41,808 bases of DNA from NCBI GenBank assembly GCA_030682175.1, contig JAUXOM010000090.1:1-41808 (forward strand). The letters run 5' to 3'. How positions within the stretch are numbered: the stretch's first letter is position 1; every line of letters begins with the position of its first letter. Shown one piece after another: positions 1 to 8,088 of the stretch. The translations under genes were made by a program, and so were the position numbers. The notes below the pieces were generated by a model. That model had not been told where the DNA came from. It saw nothing but the letters and a program-made list of their open reading frames with translations, and did not search any database. Source of the DNA: Rhodocyclaceae bacterium (GTDB taxonomy: Bacteria; Pseudomonadota; Gammaproteobacteria; Burkholderiales; Rhodocyclaceae).

Positions 1-318
1 GCCGCCGTGTATCTGCTCTGGGCCGGCGCGTTCCGCCCCGGCGGCGCCTTCCAGGCCGGCGCGGTGCTCGCCGCCGCCGCCGTGCTGCTGCATCTGGCCG
101 GACTCGCGGCGGGTTGGGCGGCGCCCGGCATGCGGCTGCGTGCGGGCCTCGCCGCGGGTTTCCTCGTCTTCCTCGCCGTCGCCGCAGGGCTGCTGGTCGA
201 GGGCGCCTTGCTCCAGTATCCGCCGGCGTGGGCCGGAGCGCTGATCCTGCTCGTCGAGGCAACGCTGACCGTTTCGCTCGGGCTGATCCTCGCCGGGCTG
301 TTCCTCTTCCTTTCATGA
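1..318 (+). CDS. Mrp/Mnh antiporter subunit B-like protein, 3' part (start lies outside the window)
   Basis: The reading frame is open from the first base and encodes 105 residues, almost all hydrophobic. The stretch AFRPGGAFQAGAV near the N-terminal side matches the conserved loop of MnhB/MrpB (typically SPGGGFQGGV). About three membrane helices remain. MnhB is a small membrane subunit of multisubunit Na+/H+ antiporters and of the membrane arm of Mbh-type complexes. The stop overlaps the start of the next gene (ATGA), so this is an operon with the C- and D-like subunits downstream. A second, complete and clearly different mnhB lies at 11674-12108. The family call is confident; the exact subunit role is inferred from the motif and gene order. 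Confidence 0.75.
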   Translation, partial: AAVYLLWAGAFRPGGAFQAGAVLAAAAVLLHLAGLAAGWAAPGMRLRAGLAAGFLVFLAVAAGLLVEGALLQYPPAWAGALILLVEATLTVSLGLILAGLFLFLS

Positions 319-638
319 CAATGTTGACGAGCGGATTGATCTTCGCCTGCACCGGCGTTGTCCTCTTCGCGATGGGTGTGGCGGGCGTCGTGCTGCTCGA
401 TCATCTGCTGCGCCGCATCCTCGCCTTCAATCTCATGGGCAGCGGCGCCTTCCTCGTGCTCATCGGCCTCGCCCAGCGCGCCGGCGCATCCGATCCGGTG
501 CCGCAGGCGATGGTGCTCACCGGCATCGTCGTCGCCGTCGCCGCGACGGCGCTGGCGCTCGCCCTGGCGCGGCGGCTGTTCGCGCTGACGGGCGGCTACG
601 GCCTGCCGCAGAGCGACGCAAAGGATGGCGATGGCTGA
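315..638 (+). CDS. Mrp/Mnh antiporter subunit C-like (NuoK-type) protein
   Basis: A 107-residue protein with three predicted membrane helices. It has the NuoK/MnhC pattern of a small subunit, including AFNLMGSGAFLVLIG in the second helix and DPVPQAMVLTGIVVAVA in the third (the family usually reads DPlpqALvLTaIVI). The start ATG at 315 overlaps the upstream stop, and the gene overlaps the next by 14 bp. NuoK-like subunits form part of the proton or sodium path in Mrp antiporters and complex I. It is shorter than the second copy in this window (128 residues at 11291-11677), which has an acidic C-terminal tail that this one lacks. Confidence 0.8.
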   Translation: MTMLTSGLIFACTGVVLFAMGVAGVVLLDHLLRRILAFNLMGSGAFLVLIGLAQRAGASDPVPQAMVLTGIVVAVAATALALALARRLFALTGGYGLPQSDAKDGDG

Positions 639-2055
639 GCCGCTGGTCTGGCTCATCCTGCTACCGCTGGCCTGGGCAACGGGCGCGTTTCTCGTCCCCG
701 CGCGCGGCGCGTGGCTGGCGCTCGGCGGCACGGCCGCGCAACTGTGGTTGGCTTTTCAGCTTGCCGCAAAAGTCGGCGCTGGCGACACGGCGACGCATGC
801 CGTCGGCGGCTGGGGCGCGCCGCTCGGCATCGATCTGACGGCCGACGGGCTGACAGCGTTGCTGCTGATCCTGACCCAGTTCGTCGCGCTGCCGCTGTTC
901 GTCTATGCGCGCGCTTATTTCGCGGAGAAGTCGCCCGCGTTCTGGCCGCTGGCCGGTTTCCTGCTCGCGGGCATGAACGCGCTGTTCCTCTCCGCCGATC
1001 TTTTCAACATCTACGTGACGCTGGAACTCGTCGGCCTCGCCGCCGTCGGCCTCGTCGCGATGGGCGGGGGTGCGCAGCAGCTCGCGGCGGCATTGCGCTA
1101 CCTCTTTGCCACCCTGGTCGGCTCGGGACTCTACCTGCTCGGCGTGGCGCTGATCTACGGCGTGTACGGCACGGTCGCTATCGAAACCCTGACGCCGCTG
1201 GTGGCGGCCGATACGCCGCGCGCGGTGTGGTTCGCCGCCGGCCTGATGCTCGTCGGGCTGATGATCAAGACGGCGCTGTTCCCCTTCCACTACTGGCTGC
1301 CGCCGGCCCCCGGCGGCGCGCCGGCACCGGTGTCGGCGCTGCTCTCGGCGCTGGTGGTGAAGGCCTCGTTCTACCTGATCCTGCGCCTCTGGCTTGGTCC
1401 CTTCGCCCCGCTGGTCGATGTCGTCGCATGGCTGCCAGCATTGCTCGGTAGCGCGGCGATCTTCTGGGGCTCGTGGCGGGCGATTCGCGCCGTGCGCCTC
1501 AAGGCGCTGGTAGCGTGGTCCACGGTGGCCCAGCTCGGCTATCTGTTCCTGATCTTTCCGCTGCTGGGCAGCGACCAGCTCGCCCTGCACGCCGGCGGCA
1601 TGCAGCTGGTGGCCCACGGGCTGGCCAAGGCGGCGATGTTCGCGGCGGTGGGCGTGCTGATCCAGGTGACCGGCCGCGATACGGTGGCCGACGTGGCAGG
1701 CGTGGCCGCACGCCTGCCGGTGACGCTGTTCGCCTTTGCGCTGGCTGGTGTCACGCTGATGGGCCTGCCGCCTTCCGGCGGTTTCCTCGCCAAGTGGCTG
1801 CTGATCGAAGCGGCACTGGTGCGCGGGCGCTGGGACATGGTGGTCGTGATCCTCGCCGGCGGCCTGCTGGCGGCGGTATACGTGTTCCGCGTGTTGCGCC
1901 AGGCCTTTCTCCTGCCGCCCAGCGGCGAACGGCGGCGTGTGGAACGCCGCCCCGTCGCAATGCTTGAATGGACGGCCTTCGCGCTCGCCGCCGCGAGCGT
2001 GCTGGTCGGTCTGCGCGGCATGGAAATCGTGCGGCTGCTGGGAGCCGGGGCATGA
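625..2055 (+). CDS. Mrp/Mnh antiporter subunit D-like (NuoN/NuoM-type) protein
   Basis: A 476-residue polytopic membrane protein of the proton-conducting transporter family (PF00361). It keeps the family's charged residues: a Glu in DLFNIYVTLELVG, a Lys in LMIKTALFPFHYWLP, and a Lys in GGFLAKWLLIE near the C-terminus. These are the residues expected to carry the ion-translocation chain. MAMAEP (625) and MAEP (631) are both possible starts. The variable N-terminal loop KVGAGDTAT is encoded by a copy of the dispersed 24-bp repeat (768-791). The gene overlaps both neighbours. I cannot tell from sequence alone whether the exchanged ion is Na+, K+ or only H+. Confidence 0.85.
   Translation: MAMAEPLVWLILLPLAWATGAFLVPARGAWLALGGTAAQLWLAFQLAAKVGAGDTATHAVGGWGAPLGIDLTADGLTALLLILTQFVALPLFVYARAYFAEKSPAFWPLAGFLLAGMNALFLSADLFNIYVTLELVGLAAVGLVAMGGGAQQLAAALRYLFATLVGSGLYLLGVALIYGVYGTVAIETLTPLVAADTPRAVWFAAGLMLVGLMIKTALFPFHYWLPPAPGGAPAPVSALLSALVVKASFYLILRLWLGPFAPLVDVVAWLPALLGSAAIFWGSWRAIRAVRLKALVAWSTVAQLGYLFLIFPLLGSDQLALHAGGMQLVAHGLAKAAMFAAVGVLIQVTGRDTVADVAGVAARLPVTLFAFALAGVTLMGLPPSGGFLAKWLLIEAALVRGRWDMVVVILAGGLLAAVYVFRVLRQAFLLPPSGERRRVERRPVAMLEWTAFALAAASVLVGLRGMEIVRLLGAGA
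768..791 (+). repeat. Dispersed 24-bp repeat, copy 1 (inside antiporter D-like gene)
   Basis: AAAGTCGGCGCTGG followed 4 bp later by CACGGCG; two differences from the consensus. It encodes KVGAGDTA. Confidence 0.85.
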
Positions 2056-3569
2056 CCGCCAACGAATGGCTGCCGCTGGCGGTGATCGCCTCTTCGCTCG
2101 TGCCCGGACTGGCGATCTTCGCGCTGCCCGAGCGCCGCGTCGTGTTGCGCACTGCGCTCAACCTGCTCGGCGCGCTGGCGAAGATTGTCCTCGTCGCCAC
2201 GCTGCTGGCCGGGGTCGCCGCCGGGGAGGACTACGCTTTCCGTTACGCGGTGCTGCCGGGCATCGACCTTGCCTTCAAGGTCGACGCCCTCGCGCTGCTG
2301 TTCGTCACACTCTCGGCCGTGCTCTGGCTGTTCACCACGCTCTATGCGATCGGCTATCTGGAAAACGCCCCGCACCGCTCGCGCTTTTTCGGCTTCTTCA
2401 GCTTGTGCGTCACCGCGACGATGGGCATCGCGATGGCGGCCAACCTGTTTACCTTCTTCATTTTTTACGAACTGCTGACGCTCGCCACTTTTCCGCTGGT
2501 CGTGCATCGCGGCACACCGCAGGCGATGAAGGGCGGCACGATCTATCTGGCCTACACGCTGATCGGCGGCACGCTGCTCCTCGCCGGCATCGTCTGGCTC
2601 AACAACCTGGCCGGCCATGCGGAATTCGCTCATGGTGGCGTGCTGGCGGCATTGAGCGATGCGCCCGTCTGGCAGTTGCAGGCGATCTTCCTGCTCCTGA
2701 TTGCCGGCGTCGGCGTCAAGGCGGCCATCGTGCCCTTGCACGGCTGGTTGCCGCGGGCGATGGTCGCGCCCGCGCCGGTCTCCGCGCTGCTGCATGCGGT
2801 CGCGGTGGTGAAGGCGGGCGCCTTCGGCATCGTGCGCATCGTCTATGAAGTCTATGGCATCGAGTTCGCGCAATCGCTTGACTTGCTGGCACCACTGGCA
2901 GTCCTCGCCGCCGTCACCATCGTCTGGGGCAGTTTCCGGGCGCTGTTTCAGGACGATCTGAAGCGGCGCCTGGCTTTCTCCACCGTCAGCCAGGTGTCCT
3001 ACATCGTGCTGGGGGTGGCGCTGTTCGGCCCGATCGGCACGGTCGGCGGACTCGTACATCTGGTGCATCAGGGCATCATGAAGATCACGCTGTTCTTCTG
3101 CGCCGGCAACTACGCGGAAACTTTGGGCATCCACAAGGTCAGCGAGATGAATGGCGCGGGCCGGCGCATGCCGCTGACGACGCTCGCTTTCTCGATTGGC
3201 GCCCTCGGCATGATGGGTGCGCCGCTCACCGCCGGCGCGATCAGCAAGGCCTGGCTCTCCGATGGCGCGGCAGCCGCCGGCATGGACTGGGCGATCTGGG
3301 TGCTGTGGACATCCAGCCTGCTCAATGCCGCATACTTCCTGCCGATTCTCTGGCGCGCCTGGTTCAGGCCCGCGCCGCTCGCGTGGCCTGAAGAACAAAT
3401 CCCCGCGCGCGGTTGGCGCGAGACCGCCTGGCTGCTGCTCCTGCCGCCGCTGGTCACGGCGTTCATGATACTGGCCGCCGGCATGTTCGCCGAGTCGCCG
3501 GGCAGCCCGCTTGAATGGGCGAAGCTGATCGCCATGCGAGAATATCGTCAGGGAGCGACGTTGCCATGA
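2052..3569 (+). CDS. Mrp/Mnh antiporter subunit D/A-like (NuoL/M-type) protein
   Basis: A 505-residue polytopic protein of the same proton-conducting family, about 14 helices. It shows FFIFYELLTLATFPLVVH (TM5 Glu), GVKAAIVPLHGWLPRAM (TM7 Lys) and a Lys in AGAISKAWL. It is a paralogue of the minus-strand protein at 8329-9786: both share FFIFYE/LFLFYE followed by LVxHxGT, and APxPVSALLHAVAVVKAG. The start ATG at 2052 overlaps the upstream stop in an ATGA. The downstream diguanylate cyclase start overlaps this stop in the same way, so translation of the cyclase is probably coupled to this subunit. Confidence 0.85.
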   Translation: MTANEWLPLAVIASSLVPGLAIFALPERRVVLRTALNLLGALAKIVLVATLLAGVAAGEDYAFRYAVLPGIDLAFKVDALALLFVTLSAVLWLFTTLYAIGYLENAPHRSRFFGFFSLCVTATMGIAMAANLFTFFIFYELLTLATFPLVVHRGTPQAMKGGTIYLAYTLIGGTLLLAGIVWLNNLAGHAEFAHGGVLAALSDAPVWQLQAIFLLLIAGVGVKAAIVPLHGWLPRAMVAPAPVSALLHAVAVVKAGAFGIVRIVYEVYGIEFAQSLDLLAPLAVLAAVTIVWGSFRALFQDDLKRRLAFSTVSQVSYIVLGVALFGPIGTVGGLVHLVHQGIMKITLFFCAGNYAETLGIHKVSEMNGAGRRMPLTTLAFSIGALGMMGAPLTAGAISKAWLSDGAAAAGMDWAIWVLWTSSLLNAAYFLPILWRAWFRPAPLAWPEEQIPARGWRETAWLLLLPPLVTAFMILAAGMFAESPGSPLEWAKLIAMREYRQGATLP

Positions 3570-4417
3570 ATTTGAAAGCCTTGTTGCTGTTGCAACCCGG
3601 ACCCTTGATTCGATCGGGCATTCTTGTCTTGTGTATGTTGATCACGCTGCTGGTGGGCTATCTGCACACCCTGACCGGTCTGTCTTACGAGTTCCACGGT
3701 TTTTTCATTCTGCCGGTACTGCTTGTCAGCTGGTTCAACGGCAAGTGGTTCGGGTATGGGATGGCGGTGCTGGCGGCTGTCGATTGGTTCATCGCCGACT
3801 GGTCATTGGCAAGCGACCAAGCCAACGCTTTGCCCCTGATCTTCAACACCGCCATGCGCCTAGTCATTTTTCTTTTTGGTGCATGGTTTATCGCTGAAAT
3901 GCGTCGCGTCCTGTTGCGGGAGTCGCGCATGGCACGCGAGGATGCCCTGACACAACTGCCCAACCGTCGCGAGTTCCATGAGCGCGGACAACAGGCGTTC
4001 GCCCAGGCGCAGCGGCAGGGCGCGCCTTTCACGGCGGTGCTCATCGATCTCGACCGGTTCAAGGAAGTCAATGACACGCTGGGACATGAAGTTGGTGACA
4101 AGTTGTTGGCCACCGTGGCCAGCATCATTCGCGAACAGGTTCGCGCCAGCGACATTCCCGGACGACTGGGAGGGGATGAATTTTCGCTCCTGTTGCCGAA
4201 CATGAATGCCCAGGCTGCTTCCGGCTACGTCGGGAAACTGCGCGAGCGCTTGCTCGCGGCGATGAAGGAGAACGGCTGGCCAGTAAGCTTCAGCATCGGG
4301 GTCGCCTGCCATCAAGTCACGCCGCATGACTTCGGTACGCTGCTCAAGCAAGCAGACGCATTGATGTATGAGGCCAAGCGTGGCGGGCGTGATCGTATCC
4401 TGCAACAGGAATATTAG
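3566..4417 (+). CDS. Membrane-anchored diguanylate cyclase (GGDEF)
   Basis: A 283-residue protein. Roughly residues 10-110 hold three to four hydrophobic helices with no recognised sensor domain. A GGDEF domain follows, beginning near DALTQLPNRREF. The catalytic motif GGDEF is intact at about residues 202-206. An inhibitory-site RASD lies exactly five residues before it (193-196), so it should make cyclic di-GMP and be subject to product feedback. The start ATG overlaps the stop of the antiporter subunit upstream, with a purine-rich GGGAG 10 bp before it. The DUF2062 gene begins 3 bp after its stop. Co-expression with an ion antiporter suggests, without proving, that the cyclase responds to ion or membrane state. 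Confidence 0.92.
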   Translation: MNLKALLLLQPGPLIRSGILVLCMLITLLVGYLHTLTGLSYEFHGFFILPVLLVSWFNGKWFGYGMAVLAAVDWFIADWSLASDQANALPLIFNTAMRLVIFLFGAWFIAEMRRVLLRESRMAREDALTQLPNRREFHERGQQAFAQAQRQGAPFTAVLIDLDRFKEVNDTLGHEVGDKLLATVASIIREQVRASDIPGRLGGDEFSLLLPNMNAQAASGYVGKLRERLLAAMKENGWPVSFSIGVACHQVTPHDFGTLLKQADALMYEAKRGGRDRILQQEY

Positions 4418-4420
4418 CGA

Positions 4421-4975
4421 ATGTCCTGGCGCCGCCTGATTCCCACCCGTGAAGCACTGCTGGCCAATCGCTGGATGCGCTGGCTGGCGCCTTGGCTCGG
4501 CCATCGCAAACTCTGGCACTGGTCGCGACGCGGCGTGGCGCTCGGCGTGGCGCTCGGCGTCTTCTTCGGCCTGCTGATTCCGCTGGCGCAGATTCCGGTG
4601 ACGGCTGCGGCGGCCATCGTGTTGCGCGCCAATCTGCCGGCGGCAGCGGCGAGTACGCTGATCTCGAACCCGGTGACCTTCGCGCCGCTGTATTACACCG
4701 CTTACCACTTGGGCGCGTGGCTTACCGGCGAAACGGCTTTGCCGTCCGGGAATGCCGGGACGAGAGACGTGCCGGAGGAAAACAAGACCATCCTGCAACG
4801 CATAAAAGCGCTCGGCAAGCCGCTGGTGGTAGGGTTGTCGATCATGGCATGTCTGGCAGGGATGTCGACCTATGTATTGATCGACCTTCTGTGGCGCTGG
4901 CGCACGGGAACCCGTTGGCGCAAGCGCAACAATACAGGCCAGTGCCGGCTACCGGTGGACAGACGTGCCAAGTGA
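4421..4975 (+). CDS. DUF2062 membrane protein
   Basis: A 184-residue protein with the DUF2062 pattern: a basic N-terminus, a glycine-rich first helix (GVALGVALGVFFGLLIP), the conserved LISNPVTFAPLYYTAYHLG segment, and a C-terminal helix. The molecular function of DUF2062 is unknown. It directly follows the diguanylate cyclase. The last 15 or so residues (after WRWRTGTRWRKR) are polar, low in similarity to anything I recognise, and run into the decayed region that begins at 4976. The natural C-terminus may therefore have been altered by the same rearrangement. Confidence 0.8.
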   Translation: MSWRRLIPTREALLANRWMRWLAPWLGHRKLWHWSRRGVALGVALGVFFGLLIPLAQIPVTAAAAIVLRANLPAAAASTLISNPVTFAPLYYTAYHLGAWLTGETALPSGNAGTRDVPEENKTILQRIKALGKPLVVGLSIMACLAGMSTYVLIDLLWRWRTGTRWRKRNNTGQCRLPVDRRAK

Positions 4976-4996
4976 CAGATCAACCTGGAAAAAGCA

Positions 4997-5206
4997 GTTC
5001 ACCACCGAAACGCCCAGGCCGCCGGCGATTGCCTGCTTGATCGCCTCGTTGCTGCCCAGTTTCATGCGGACCTTGAGCTTGAGGCCATGTTCGGCGAAAT
5101 GGCGCTCGGTCGCCAGGCGCGTTCCCGAGCCTTTTTCCCGCAGGATGAACGGTTCTTCGGCGACTCGCGCCAGCAGGATCGAACGGCAGGCGGCGAGCGG
5201 GTGCCC
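4997..5206 (-). pseudogene. Remnant of a LysR-type regulator, CbbR-like
   Basis: The minus strand encodes about 70 residues that are clearly the middle of a LysR substrate-binding domain of the CbbR type. They run from HPLA through AEEPFILREKGSGTRLA, ERHFAEHGLKLKVR and LGSNEAIKQAIAGGLGVSV. Both ends break off into unrelated sequence, and there is no helix-turn-helix DNA-binding domain and no start. CbbR normally controls Calvin-cycle genes, but none is present here. The fragment has no stop or frameshift inside it, so the deletion may be fairly recent. It is best read as a gene relic. Confidence 0.75.
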
Positions 5207-5217
5207 GCTACCGCCGC

Positions 5218-5352
5218 GCCTGGCTGATCCGGCTGGCGAGTTGCACGGCAGAGGGCGCTTACATGGCCGATCCGGCCCATCACAAATACGCCGAAGAGGT
5301 TTTCCGCCCACGCGCCGGCGACCGGCTCAAGATCGCCTACCTGCTGGACTGA
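5218..5352 (+). pseudogene. Possible 3' fragment of a small-protein gene
   Basis: On the plus strand the frame ending at the TGA at 5350-5352 reads AYMADPAHHKYAEEVF followed by RPRAGDRLKIAYLLD. This looks like a natural protein C-terminus, of the general kind seen in small alpha/beta-barrel (Dabb-like) proteins. There is no start or N-terminal part, because the frame runs straight into the CbbR relic. It overlaps the end of the minus-strand YbaN gene by 16 bp. The family assignment is a guess; that it is a truncated gene end is more likely than not. Confidence 0.35.
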
Positions 5353-5819
5353 CGTACTGGCACGCGCCAGAGAAAAAAGGCCAGGACTACCGCGATTGCC
5401 GCCAGCATGGCACGGTGCCAGGCTAATTCCATCAACATGATCGAGGCGCCAAATGACAGCCCCATCAGCAGGAAAGCCCAGGGTTTGACACCGGGCGGCA
5501 TGCTGCGGTGTTCGCGCCACGCGCGGATGATCGGGCCGGCGACGCGGTGCGCCAGCAGCAGATTGTGAAAGCGCTCGGAGCTGCGCGCGAAGCAGGCCGC
5601 GGCGAGCAGCACGAAAGGTGTGGTCGGCAGCAGCGGCAGGAAAATGCCGAGCACGGCCAACAGCAAGGCTGCCAGGCCAAGAGCGAGAAAAATCCAGCGG
5701 ACCAGGCGGGAGTCATGCAGCCGGGATGCGGCATCCGTAGTCTCCTGCCCAATGCGGTCCGGCATTTCCGGGGCAGCCGGTGCGGCCTCCTGGACGTTGC
5801 TGCCGAAGCAGCGTGTCAT
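5337..5819 (-). CDS. YbaN family (DUF454) inner-membrane protein
   Basis: A 160-residue protein. The first 38 residues are polar. They are followed by the DUF454 hallmark LGIFLPLLPTTPFVLLAAAC, then CFARSSERFHNLLL, and two C-terminal helices. YbaN proteins are small inner-membrane proteins of unknown biochemical role. The start ATG overlaps the stop of the YqaA-like gene (ATGA), making this the last gene of the minus-strand antiporter operon. Its stop lies in the decayed gap between the two convergent operons. No obvious terminator hairpin follows. Confidence 0.82.
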   Translation of the reverse strand: MTRCFGSNVQEAAPAAPEMPDRIGQETTDAASRLHDSRLVRWIFLALGLAALLLAVLGIFLPLLPTTPFVLLAAACFARSSERFHNLLLAHRVAGPIIRAWREHRSMPPGVKPWAFLLMGLSFGASIMLMELAWHRAMLAAIAVVLAFFLWRVPVRQSSR

Positions 5820-6394
5820 CGGCTGTACCAGAGCGCGACGACGACTACCAGAGCAACGGTCAGCCAGCCGAGGCGGTCAATGTACTTGTGCAAGGCAGCC
5901 TCCATGCGGGCGCCGCCCCAGGCCATCAGGCCGGCGACCATGAAGAAGCGCGCGCCGCGCCCGATCACGGAGGCGATGGCGAAGGGTAGCAGCGCCATCG
6001 ACAGGGCGCCGGCGGCGATCGTGAAGACCTTGTACGGGATGGGCGAGAAACCAGCCACGAAAACCGCCCAGAAGCCCCAGAGTCCGAACCACTCGACGGC
6101 GGTTTGATAAGCGGGCCAGTAACGGCTCTCCTGCAACCAGGGCAGGATGGCGTCAATCGCAAAGTAACCGATCGCGTAGCCGAGCAGCCCGCCCGCCACC
6201 GAGGTCAGTGTTGTCAGCAGGGCGAGCCACCAGGCCCGTCGCGGGTTGGCGAGGCACATCGGCGCCAGCATGATGTCCGGCGGGACCGGAAAGAATGACG
6301 ATTCCGCAAAACTCATGCCGCCCAGGTACCAGGGCGCGCGCGGATGCCGGGACCAGGCCATCGCACGGCGGTAGAGCGGGGAGAAGATTTTCAT
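5816..6394 (-). CDS. YqaA family (SNARE-associated/DedA-like) membrane protein
   Basis: A 192-residue protein. It carries SFFPVPPDIMLAPM and the later GFSPIPYKVFTIAAGAL, the two re-entrant proline-rich segments of the DedA/VTT superfamily as found in the YqaA branch. These proteins are implicated in envelope homeostasis and membrane-potential maintenance; some superfamily members are lipid flippases. I chose the ATG at 6394 because it overlaps the stop of the upstream antiporter subunit (GGATGA) and begins with the typical amphipathic MKIFSPLYRR. An upstream in-frame ATG would need a longer overlap. Confidence 0.88.
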   Translation of the reverse strand: MKIFSPLYRRAMAWSRHPRAPWYLGGMSFAESSFFPVPPDIMLAPMCLANPRRAWWLALLTTLTSVAGGLLGYAIGYFAIDAILPWLQESRYWPAYQTAVEWFGLWGFWAVFVAGFSPIPYKVFTIAAGALSMALLPFAIASVIGRGARFFMVAGLMAWGGARMEAALHKYIDRLGWLTVALVVVVALWYSR

Positions 6395-8088
6395 CCAACG
6401 TAATATAGCAGCAGGTAGCCTGCCAGCATGAGCATGACCCACAGCCCCATGCTGCAGGTGGGCCTGCTGCGGCGCAGCAGGCCCTGTGGCTGGCTTTCAC
6501 GGCGCGCAAAATCGGCGACAAGCTGGATTCCGCCACTGAAGAGCGCACTACCTGCGCGCTGAACACCACCAATCAAGCCGCCGCTAAATTTGACTACCGC
6601 GGGTGCGGCGACGCGGTAGAGCCAGTCGAAGTCGAGCGTGATGGTCGGCGTGCGCTTCAGGAAGTCGAGCATGACGAAGAAGGCGAGGCCAGAGAACAGC
6701 AGCAGTTGCAGTTGCGTGATGACGTGAGCCGCTGTATAGGGCACGTAGTTCACCGCATAAGGCAGCAGCGCGTAGAGCGGATCGGGCCAGATGCCGAGCG
6801 CGATGCACAGGAAGGCGAAGAGGATCATCGCCCAGCGCATGCTGGCCGGCGGATCGGCGGGTCTCAATCCCGAGTCCTTCTGGAAAAATACGAACCACGG
6901 AAACTTGATGCCGGCGTGCAGGAATACCCCGGCGGACGCGGCGGTGAGGAACAGCCACACCATTTGCAGGTGGCCGTCGATGGCGGCCTGCGTCACCATG
7001 GACTTGGAGACGAAGCCCGAGGTGAGCGGGAAGGAGGAAATCGCCAGTGCGCCGATGGTGCCGCAGATCGTGGTGATCGGCATGCTGTGGAACAGGCCGC
7101 CGAGTTCGGAACATTTTCTGCGGTTCGTCGCGGCGAGCACCGCACCGGCGGACATCAGCAGCAGCGCTTTGTAGATGATGTGCGCGAAAGCGTGGGCCGC
7201 CGCGCCGTTCAGAGCCATCTCGGTGCCAATGCCGATGCCGGTGATCATGAAGCCGACCTGGTTCACGATGGAGTAGGCGAGGATGCGCCGCATGTCGTTT
7301 TCCAGCAGGGCATAGACGATGCCGTAGAAAATCATGAAGATGCCCACCCAGATCAGGATCTCCGTGCCGGGGAATCCGCGGATCAGCACATACACCGCCG
7401 TTTTGGTGGTGAAGGCGGAGAGGAAGACCGTGCCGCTCCACGAGGCTTCCGGGTAGGCGTCGGGCAACCAGGCGGCAAGCGGCGGCGCGCCGGCGTTGAT
7501 GAGAAAGCCGATCAGGATCAGCCAGGTGGCAAGCGAGTTTGCCTGCATGGCGTGGAAGCTGGCGTCGCCCGTCGTGAGAATCTGCCCGACCACGCCCGCG
7601 AAGAGAATCACGCCCCCGGCCAGATGCACGGCGACGTAGCGGCGGCTGGCAGCCCAGGCCGTGGGCGTACCGGCGCTCCACAGCACCAGCGTCGAGCCGA
7701 CCGCCATGAATTCCCAGAACAGGAAGACGGTGATGAGGTCGCCCGCCAGCGTCACGCCGACGGCCGAGCCGGCGTAAAGGAAGGCAGCGGGTATTTCGAG
7801 TTTGCTTTTCTGGCGCAGCGCGAACAGGCCGCCAACCGCCGCCATCAACAGGAAGATGGTGGCGAACAGGCGCGCGAGTTTGTCGACCACCAGCGGCGCG
7901 AGGGTGTAATCGAGCCACTGCACCTGCCACAGCTTGCCCTCGGGTAGCAGCCACAGGGCGATCAGCGCTAAAGTCGGCGCTGACAGGACGGCGACGTTGC
8001 GTGCCGTGCCGCGCAGAAAGGGCAGCAGCAGCGCAGCGGCGATCAGGAGCAGGGCGGGATGAAGAACAACGCTACTCATCACGCTCAT
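6391..8088 (-). CDS. Mrp/Mnh antiporter subunit D-like protein, third D paralogue of the minus-strand operon
   Basis: A 565-residue polytopic protein of the proton-conducting family. It has FLFWEFMAVGSTLVLW (TM5 Glu), INAGAPPLAAWLPDAYPEAS (TM7 region) and SGFVSKSMV (late Lys). In TM7 the usual Lys before the xxPxHxWLP segment is replaced: the motif reads NAGAPPLAAWLPDAYP, as in the MnhD/NdhF-like branch found in some Mbh/Mrp gene clusters. It is about 80 residues longer than the other two, owing to a C-terminal extension ending in a final helix (LGLWVMLMLAGYLLLYY-like). Start alternatives are 8088 and 8079. A repeat copy (7970-7993) encodes LSAPTL in the N-terminal loop. Confidence 0.82.
   Translation of the reverse strand: MSVMSSVVLHPALLLIAAALLLPFLRGTARNVAVLSAPTLALIALWLLPEGKLWQVQWLDYTLAPLVVDKLARLFATIFLLMAAVGGLFALRQKSKLEIPAAFLYAGSAVGVTLAGDLITVFLFWEFMAVGSTLVLWSAGTPTAWAASRRYVAVHLAGGVILFAGVVGQILTTGDASFHAMQANSLATWLILIGFLINAGAPPLAAWLPDAYPEASWSGTVFLSAFTTKTAVYVLIRGFPGTEILIWVGIFMIFYGIVYALLENDMRRILAYSIVNQVGFMITGIGIGTEMALNGAAAHAFAHIIYKALLLMSAGAVLAATNRRKCSELGGLFHSMPITTICGTIGALAISSFPLTSGFVSKSMVTQAAIDGHLQMVWLFLTAASAGVFLHAGIKFPWFVFFQKDSGLRPADPPASMRWAMILFAFLCIALGIWPDPLYALLPYAVNYVPYTAAHVITQLQLLLFSGLAFFVMLDFLKRTPTITLDFDWLYRVAAPAVVKFSGGLIGGVQRAGSALFSGGIQLVADFARRESQPQGLLRRSRPTCSMGLWVMLMLAGYLLLYYVG
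7970..7993 (+). repeat. Dispersed 24-bp repeat, copy 2 (inside minus-strand antiporter gene)
   Basis: AAAGTCGGCGCTG followed by GGACGGCG; three differences. Read on the coding (minus) strand it gives VLSAPTL. Confidence 0.8.

Noticed and set aside
1539-3398. Long antisense open frame of about 600 codons opposite the antiporter D-like genes
   Set aside because: High GC content opens antisense frames. The translation is rich in Arg, Gln, His and Glu with no domain, while the plus strand encodes well-conserved membrane proteins.
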